Part shown: positions 60,069 through 64,000 of the stretch, in pieces
Layout: the number at the start of each line of letters is the position of its first letter
Numbering within the stretch: the first letter of the stretch is position 1
NCBI RefSeq assembly: GCF_026712205.1
Contig: NZ_JAPPUW010000016.1
Span: 37,157-101,156, forward strand
Direction of reading: 5' to 3'
Source: Pelomonas aquatica
GTDB taxonomy: Bacteria; Pseudomonadota; Gammaproteobacteria; Burkholderiales; Burkholderiaceae_C
Length of the DNA stretch: 64,000 nt
The notes under the pieces: model-generated
Database searches by the model: none
Seen by the model: only the letters and a program-made list of their open reading frames with translations
Told to the model about the DNA's origin: nothing
Translations under genes and position numbers: made by a program

Positions 60069-61483
60069 TAGCCGGCCGCGCGGGCGCGGATGGCCGCGAA
60101 GCTGTCGTCGACGAGCAGGCGGCCGTCCTCGAAGACGGTGCGCATCACCTCGGTCGCACCGTCGGCCAGGGCCTGCTGGTAGCCGGGCGAGTCCAGGCGC
60201 ACGGTCGCGAACGCATCGCCGCGACGCATCAGCGTCAGCCGCCCGGCCTTGCTGCGCTTGGCGGGGTCGGTGACGGGCGCCTTGAAGACATCGCGCCAGC
60301 GCCCGCCCACCTCGGCGGCCGAGGCCTTCATCGCGAAGCCCAGCGTGTCGCGGTTGACCTGCTGCAGCAGCGCGCCGCCCTGGCCGAAGGCGATGTTGTC
60401 GGCCGAGTAGCCGGCCGACTCCAGCGCGCCGAGGATGCTGGCGATGGCGGCGCGCGTGATGCCGTCGCCCTGGATGACGCGCACATGGCGCAGCACCTTG
60501 TAGCCCTTGGCGTTCAGGTCGCTGCCGAAGCTCGCGTCCAGCGCGCGCACGGTGCGCAGCACGACGCTGGTCGGGTCGCCGCTGTCGGGGCGGATGACGA
60601 CGGTCGCGCCGCTGGCGATGACCTCGTCGCGCAGTGCGCCGCCCCAGAGCCTGGCGACGGCGCTGTCAAGGTCGTAGGAGTCGGACACGACGGCCAGCAG
60701 CGCGCCGGGCCTGGCGAACTGCCTGAGCATGTTGCGGTAGGCGTCCAGCTCGCCGTCGCGGCCCCAGGCCGTGATGGTGCTGTGCTCGGCCGCCGGGATG
60801 GAGAAGCCGGCCATGGGCTCGCCGTAGTAGGCGCGGGCGCCGAGCAGGGCCGACATCGTGTCCGTGCCCTGGAAGTTCACGAGGTGGGCCATGCCGCCCA
60901 GCACGGCCGACTCCAGCGAGGACACGCCGCGCGCGCCGAAGTCGTGCAGCTTGAAGGGCAGGCCGGCCGGGTCGCCGGTGCGTTCGAGCGCGTCGGCGAT
61001 CAGGCGGCGCGTCGCCTGGCTGTGGCTGGCCACCGTCGTCGGGTACCAGACGCGCAGCAGCGCCGTCTCGAGGAAGCTGGTCAGCCACCAGCAGGCCGGG
61101 TCGGTGTTCTCGACGGTGACGAGGGCATGGCCCACCGGCACGACCGTGCCCTCGGGCACCGCGCGGACGCGCACCGGCAGCCGGCCGGCATGCGCGTCGA
61201 CGATGTGCTGCCAGCCCTCGCGATGGAAGGGCAGGCCGTGGGCTGCGCAGACCTCGGCGGCCAGTGCCACGTCATCGCTCGTGACCGCCTGGGTGAGGTA
61301 TTCCTTCAGCAGCGCCTGCAGTCCGAAGAAGACCGTGTAGGGCAGGCTGCCGCCGCGCGCCTCGATGTAGCTGAAGACCCGGGTCGTGCCGGGCGGGTAT
61401 TGCAGCCAGTGGCTGGCCTTGTAGCTGTCCGTGTTGAGGACGAGCAGGCGGGCGATGTCGCCGAACGAGCTCAGCGTGTTCAA
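60068..61483 (-). CDS. Nicotinamide phosphoribosyltransferase (NadV-like)
   Basis: This 471-residue enzyme makes nicotinamide mononucleotide from nicotinamide and PRPP, a one-step NAD salvage. The start [19 protein letters not shown] is the hallmark of the nicotinamide type, as opposed to Pnc[15 protein letters not shown] and [14 protein letters not shown] are the PRPP and nicotinamide site regions. The start is TTG at 61483, overlapping the hprK stop by four bases, with no nearby ATG. NadV genes are often on mobile or phage DNA, but the composition here matches the genome. Confidence 0.9.
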   Translation of the reverse strand: MNTLSSFGDIARLLVLNTDSYKASHWLQYPPGTTRVFSYIEARGGSLPYTVFFGLQALLKEYLTQAVTSDDVALAAEVCAAHGLPFHREGWQHIVDAHAGRLPVRVRAVPEGTVVPVGHALVTVENTDPACWWLTSFLETALLRVWYPTTVASHSQATRRLIADALERTGDPAGLPFKLHDFGARGVSSLESAVLGGMAHLVNFQGTDTMSALLGARAYYGEPMAGFSIPAAEHSTITAWGRDGELDAYRNMLRQFARPGALLAVVSDSYDLDSAVARLWGGALRDEVIASGATVVIRPDSGDPTSVVLRTVRALDASFGSDLNAKGYKVLRHVRVIQGDGITRAAIASILGALESAGYSADNIAFGQGGALLQQVNRDTLGFAMKASAAEVGGRWRDVFKAPVTDPAKRSKAGRLTLMRRGDAFATVRLDSPGYQQALADGATEVMRTVFEDGRLLVDDSFAAIRARAAG

Positions 61484-62436
61484 TCTATGGAACCGTTGTC
61501 GATAGCACGCTGGTGGCGCTCGACGAATTCCTTGTAGGTGTCGATGCCGCGCAGCTGCAGGATGGTGTTGCGCACGGCGGCCTCGACGAGCACGGCGAGG
61601 TTGCGGCCCGCGTCGACCGCGATGACGACCTTGCGCACCGGCATGCCGAGCACGTCCTCATAGAGCGGCTCGTAGGGCAGGCGCTCGAAGTCGCGCTCCA
61701 TCGTCTCCTTGCGCACGAGGTGGACGATGAGCTTGAGGCGCATCTTGCGGCGCACCGCCGTCTCGCCAAAGATGGCCTTGATGTCGAGCAGGCCGATGCC
61801 GCGCACTTCGAGCAGGTTGAGCAGCAGCTCGGGGCAGCGGCCCTCGATGGCGGTCTGCGCGATGCGGAAGAAGTCCACCGCGTCGTCGGCGACGAGGCCG
61901 TGGCCGCGCGAGATCAGCTCCAGGCCGAGCTCGCTCTTGCCCAGGCCCGATTCGCCGGTCAGCAGCACGCCCAGGCCCAGGATGTCCATGAACACGCCGT
62001 GGCGGGTCGTGCGGTTGGCGAACAGCTGGGCCAGGTAGCCGCGCACCACGTCGATGACATGGCCGGCGGATTCGGTCGTGCGGAACAGCGGGATCTCGGC
62101 GCGGTCGCACATGGCCACCAGGCGCGGCGGCGGCACGGTGTCGTCGGCGCAGATCAGCACCGGAGGCTCCAGCGTGACGATGCGCGAGATGCGGCGGTCC
62201 TGGATCTCGACGCTCTCCTGGCTGAGGTAGGCGACCTCGCGGCGGCCGACGATCTGCACCCGGTAGGGATGGATGTAGTTCAGGTAGCCGACCAGGTCGG
62301 CCGCGCTCTGCGCATCGCGCACGGCGGCCTCGTCGAAGCGGCGCTCGGGATGGGCGTGGCCGGCGATCCACTCCCAGCGCAGGGCCTCGCGGTGCTCTTC
62401 GAAGAGCCTTTCTGCACTGATCGAGGTGGGCTTCAA
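61480..62436 (-). CDS. hprK: HPr kinase/phosphorylase
   Basis: This 318-residue enzyme phosphorylates and dephosphorylates the serine of HPr or its nitrogen paralogue. The catalytic region has [15 protein letters not shown] with His146 and the Walker A GESGLGKS at 161-168. The HprK signature [16 protein letters not shown] follows. The N-terminal domain is of normal length. The only reasonable start is TTG at 62436 ([12 protein letters not shown]), 13 bases after ptsN. It forms part of the proteobacterial nitrogen PTS locus. Confidence 0.93.
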   Translation of the reverse strand: MKPTSISAERLFEEHREALRWEWIAGHAHPERRFDEAAVRDAQSAADLVGYLNYIHPYRVQIVGRREVAYLSQESVEIQDRRISRIVTLEPPVLICADDTVPPPRLVAMCDRAEIPLFRTTESAGHVIDVVRGYLAQLFANRTTRHGVFMDILGLGVLLTGESGLGKSELGLELISRGHGLVADDAVDFFRIAQTAIEGRCPELLLNLLEVRGIGLLDIKAIFGETAVRRKMRLKLIVHLVRKETMERDFERLPYEPLYEDVLGMPVRKVVIAVDAGRNLAVLVEAAVRNTILQLRGIDTYKEFVERHQRAIDNGSID

Positions 62437-62449
62437 GAGGGGCGCCGGC

Positions 62450-62920
62450 TCAGGCGACGGACTTCAGCGGTTCCCAGGCCGCGATCAGCTTGTGCAGCGT
62501 CGCCGCGTCCGGCTCGGACTTGAGCTGCTCGCGCAGTTCGCGGTCGGACAGCATCTCGGCGATCTCGGACAGGATTTCCAGGTGGCGCTGCGTGGCCGCC
62601 TCGGGCACGAGCAGGAAGATCAGCAGGCCGACAGGCTCGTCGTCCGGCGCGTCGAAGGCGATGGGCTGCTGCAGGCGCAGCACGGCGGCCAGCGGGTTCT
62701 TCAGCCCCTTGACGCGGCCATGCGGGATCGCGACGCCATGGCCGAGGCCGGTCGAGCCCAGGCGCTCGCGCGCGAACAGGTTGTCGGTGACCAGCGCCCG
62801 CGCCATCTGGTGGTGGTTCTCGAACAGCAGGCCGGCATGTTCGAAGACGCGTTTCTTGCTGGACGCATCCACATTCACCAACACATTGTCGGCGGGCAGG
62901 ATGGCGGCGAGACGGTTCAT
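62450..62920 (-). CDS. ptsN: Nitrogen-PTS enzyme IIA
   Basis: This 156-residue cytoplasmic regulator has the EIIA fold. The phosphorylated histidine is His67 in [31 protein letters not shown] is the family-typical strand-helix part. It responds to NPr phosphorylation and controls potassium transport and metabolism; it does not transport sugar. It lies just before hprK on the same strand. Confidence 0.93.
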   Translation of the reverse strand: MNRLAAILPADNVLVNVDASSKKRVFEHAGLLFENHHQMARALVTDNLFARERLGSTGLGHGVAIPHGRVKGLKNPLAAVLRLQQPIAFDAPDDEPVGLLIFLLVPEAATQRHLEILSEIAEMLSDRELREQLKSEPDAATLHKLIAAWEPLKSVA

Positions 62921-63124
62921 GGGCGGAGGCCGGTCATCGGGGGCGCCGTTGGGGCGCGGCCGGAACCGGGCGATGGGTCATCACAGAGCAGCAGATTATG
63001 GAACCCCGGGCCGTTTTGGGGTGGGCGGCAGACCCTAGGGCCGTGGAAAACGCCTCTCCAGGCCCCCGAATGCGGGTTTTTGCGGCACTGCAGCAACAAC
63101 CGATTGCCATGGATTGCGCATCGC

Positions 63125-63150
63125 AAAAACAAAAGCGGCCCGCAGGCCGC
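63125..63150 (-). terminator. Terminator after hpf
   Basis: On the minus strand GCGGCC pairs with GGCCGC around a four-base loop and is followed by TTTTGTTTTT. It lies 24 bases after the hpf stop, so hpf is transcribed apart from ptsN. Confidence 0.85.
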
Positions 63151-63173
63151 CGTGGTGCTTGGGCCGGGCTGCC

Positions 63174-63515
63174 TCAGCGTGCCGGCACCTCGAGGCGCTT
63201 GGCCGAGGCGTGGTGGTGGTCCTGCACCTTGTCCTTGTGGCGGCAGACCTGGCGGTCCAGCTTGTCCATCAACTGATCAATGGCGGCATAGAGATCCTCG
63301 TGGGAGTTCTCGACGAAGATGTCGCGGCCCTTCACGTGCAGCGTCACTTCGGCGCGCTGCCGGCGTTCCTTTTCCTTTTGCTTCTCCACGGTCAGCAGGA
63401 CGTTGATGTCAACGACCTGGTCGAAGTGGCGGGTCACACGGTCCAGCTTGGTAAGCACATACTCACGCAGAGCCGGCGTGACTTCGAGGTGATGGCCACT
63501 GATCGTCAGATTCAT
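63174..63515 (-). CDS. hpf: Ribosome hibernation promoting factor, short form
   Basis: This 113-residue protein binds the small ribosomal subunit in stationary phase. The family start [20 protein letters not shown] is cut here to [14 protein letters not shown]. It continues with [30 protein letters not shown] and [17 protein letters not shown]. It lacks the C-terminal dimerisation domain of long HPF and so is the short type. AGGAGG immediately precedes the ATG at 63515. It is followed by a terminator before ptsN. Confidence 0.94.
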   Translation of the reverse strand: MNLTISGHHLEVTPALREYVLTKLDRVTRHFDQVVDINVLLTVEKQKEKERRQRAEVTLHVKGRDIFVENSHEDLYAAIDQLMDKLDRQVCRHKDKVQDHHHASAKRLEVPAR

Positions 63516-63881
63516 AAAGCCTCCTTTCAGAGGAAGGGTCGGGAAAACGGAAACCGGAAAAATGAGGAACGAGGGGAGGAGGAGGGAGGGTCTTTCGGGT
63601 AGCGGAGGTGGGTGGGAGTGGGGAATCGACGAGCCCAGTTTGCGCGCGAAGCGGTCGCATGACAAGGGGATGACGGTGCGGGTTTGCGGCCTTCGGGGTC
63701 TCGTTTTCGCGGCTTCTTTCACGCCCTGACGCGATGCAATAATTCCCGGCTATCACCCTCTACCCGGAATGAGAAGGCCCCTTGCCACCCGCCGGCGACG
63801 ATGCATGCTGAATGGGCAATGGCCCCCTGCGCGTTTCGCGTGCACCCGCCAGTGGGGCACTGCCGATGGGCCGGACGCCAA
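63516..63881. other. Non-coding hpf leader, strongly C/T-rich on the coding strand
   Basis: This region of 366 bases has no gene I can support. Between about 63540 and 63640 the minus (message) strand is a long run of C and T with almost no purine blocks. It also contains an AT-rich TGCAATAATTCC (63734-63745) that might include a promoter. The gene that usually precedes hpf, rpoN, is not visible. The group II intron end abuts this region. Confidence 0.5.
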
Positions 63882-64000
63882 ATCGAGTAGGGTGAGGGGT
63901 CGCCCCCTCAGCCCTCTCACACCACCGGACGTGCGGGTCCGCATCCGGCGGTTCAAGTAAAACGCTGGAGTTGCTGGTGGGTATCCACCAGCGAGACCAG
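63882..64000 (-). mobile_element. 3' end of a group II intron (domains V and VI), cut by the window edge
   Basis: On the minus strand a 34-base domain V hairpin (63921-63954) starts GAACCGCCGGATGCGG and has a two-base CG bulge and a GACC loop. It is followed by a domain VI stem with an unpaired A at 63889. Counting from that branch-point A, the 3' splice site ending GAT falls near 63882. Another stem (CTGGTGG/CCACCAG) lies at 63975-63992. The reverse transcriptase gene would lie to the right, outside the window. No open frame inside this part is real. Confidence 0.75.

Noticed and set aside
62921..63173. A promoter for ptsN using CATAAT near 62995-63005
   Set aside because: The -10-like hexamer is reasonable but no -35 with 16-18 base spacing is present.
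63753..63956. Minus-strand open frame of 67 codons at the right end
   Set aside because: It covers domains V and VI of the group II intron and its exon junction. Arg-rich products like this are a common false gene at intron ends.

Overview
The window is very GC-rich (about 70%) and uses strongly GC-biased third codon positions. The gene content points to a betaproteobacterium of the order Burkholderiales, probably near the Roseateles/Rubrivivax/Leptothrix group. This is inferred from a PEP-CTERM surface protein, a LivM-LivG fusion, the hpf-ptsN-hprK arrangement and a complete atpIBEFHAGDC operon. Essentially the whole window codes for protein. I see no rRNA, tRNA, CRISPR array or complete prophage.

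Region by region: 1-3.6 kb is a signalling module with the tail of a periplasmic solute-binding protein, a hybrid-free PAS histidine kinase and a single-domain response regulator. At 3.6-5.9 kb, on the minus strand, a Phd/VapC toxin-antitoxin pair overlaps a flavin-dependent tryptophan-halogenase-like gene. At 6.1-9.7 kb are a CPA2-type antiporter, a long RNA-like hairpin and a QseBC-like two-component system. At 9.7-11 kb are a MOSC protein and a compositionally foreign HEPN-like gene. At 11-15 kb are an HtrA protease with an 11-bp-period operator, a sulfite dehydrogenase pair (SorAB-like) and an exported intradiol dioxygenase. At 15-20 kb a FdhF/YdeP-type molybdoenzyme is coupled to a small protein and a GST, with an oxalate/formate-type MFS transporter upstream. 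At 20-24 kb a sigma-54 activator/NtrY-like kinase pair is followed by a membrane-anchored pseudokinase. At 24-29 kb are an O-antigen ligase-like protein with an inserted lectin-like domain, and Rep helicase.

From 29 to 50 kb the minus strand dominates: priA, hemE, a mutarotase, the full ATP synthase operon with a clear promoter, then a long co-directional set. That set starts with branched-chain amino acid ABC transporter genes livK-H-MG-F and continues into acetyltransferases, PhzF, AlaX and an SMP-30 hydrolase. At 50-54 kb are two PLP-dependent transaminase-type proteins, one of them a MocR regulator divergent from an EamA exporter. At 53.8-57.2 kb is the most unusual locus: a tightly packed operon of a PEP-CTERM protein, a DUF6916-like protein, three tail-collar (MdpB-like) paralogues, a GNAT enzyme and a Tat-exported DUF6916-like protein, with no phage genes around it. 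At 57.4-63.5 kb are an unusual receiver protein, Uup, a 161-bp hairpin element, a NadV-like phosphoribosyltransferase coupled to hprK, ptsN and hpf. The window ends in the 3' terminus (domains V and VI) of a minus-strand group II intron.

Functions are called from motifs read by eye and family knowledge. No database search was run.
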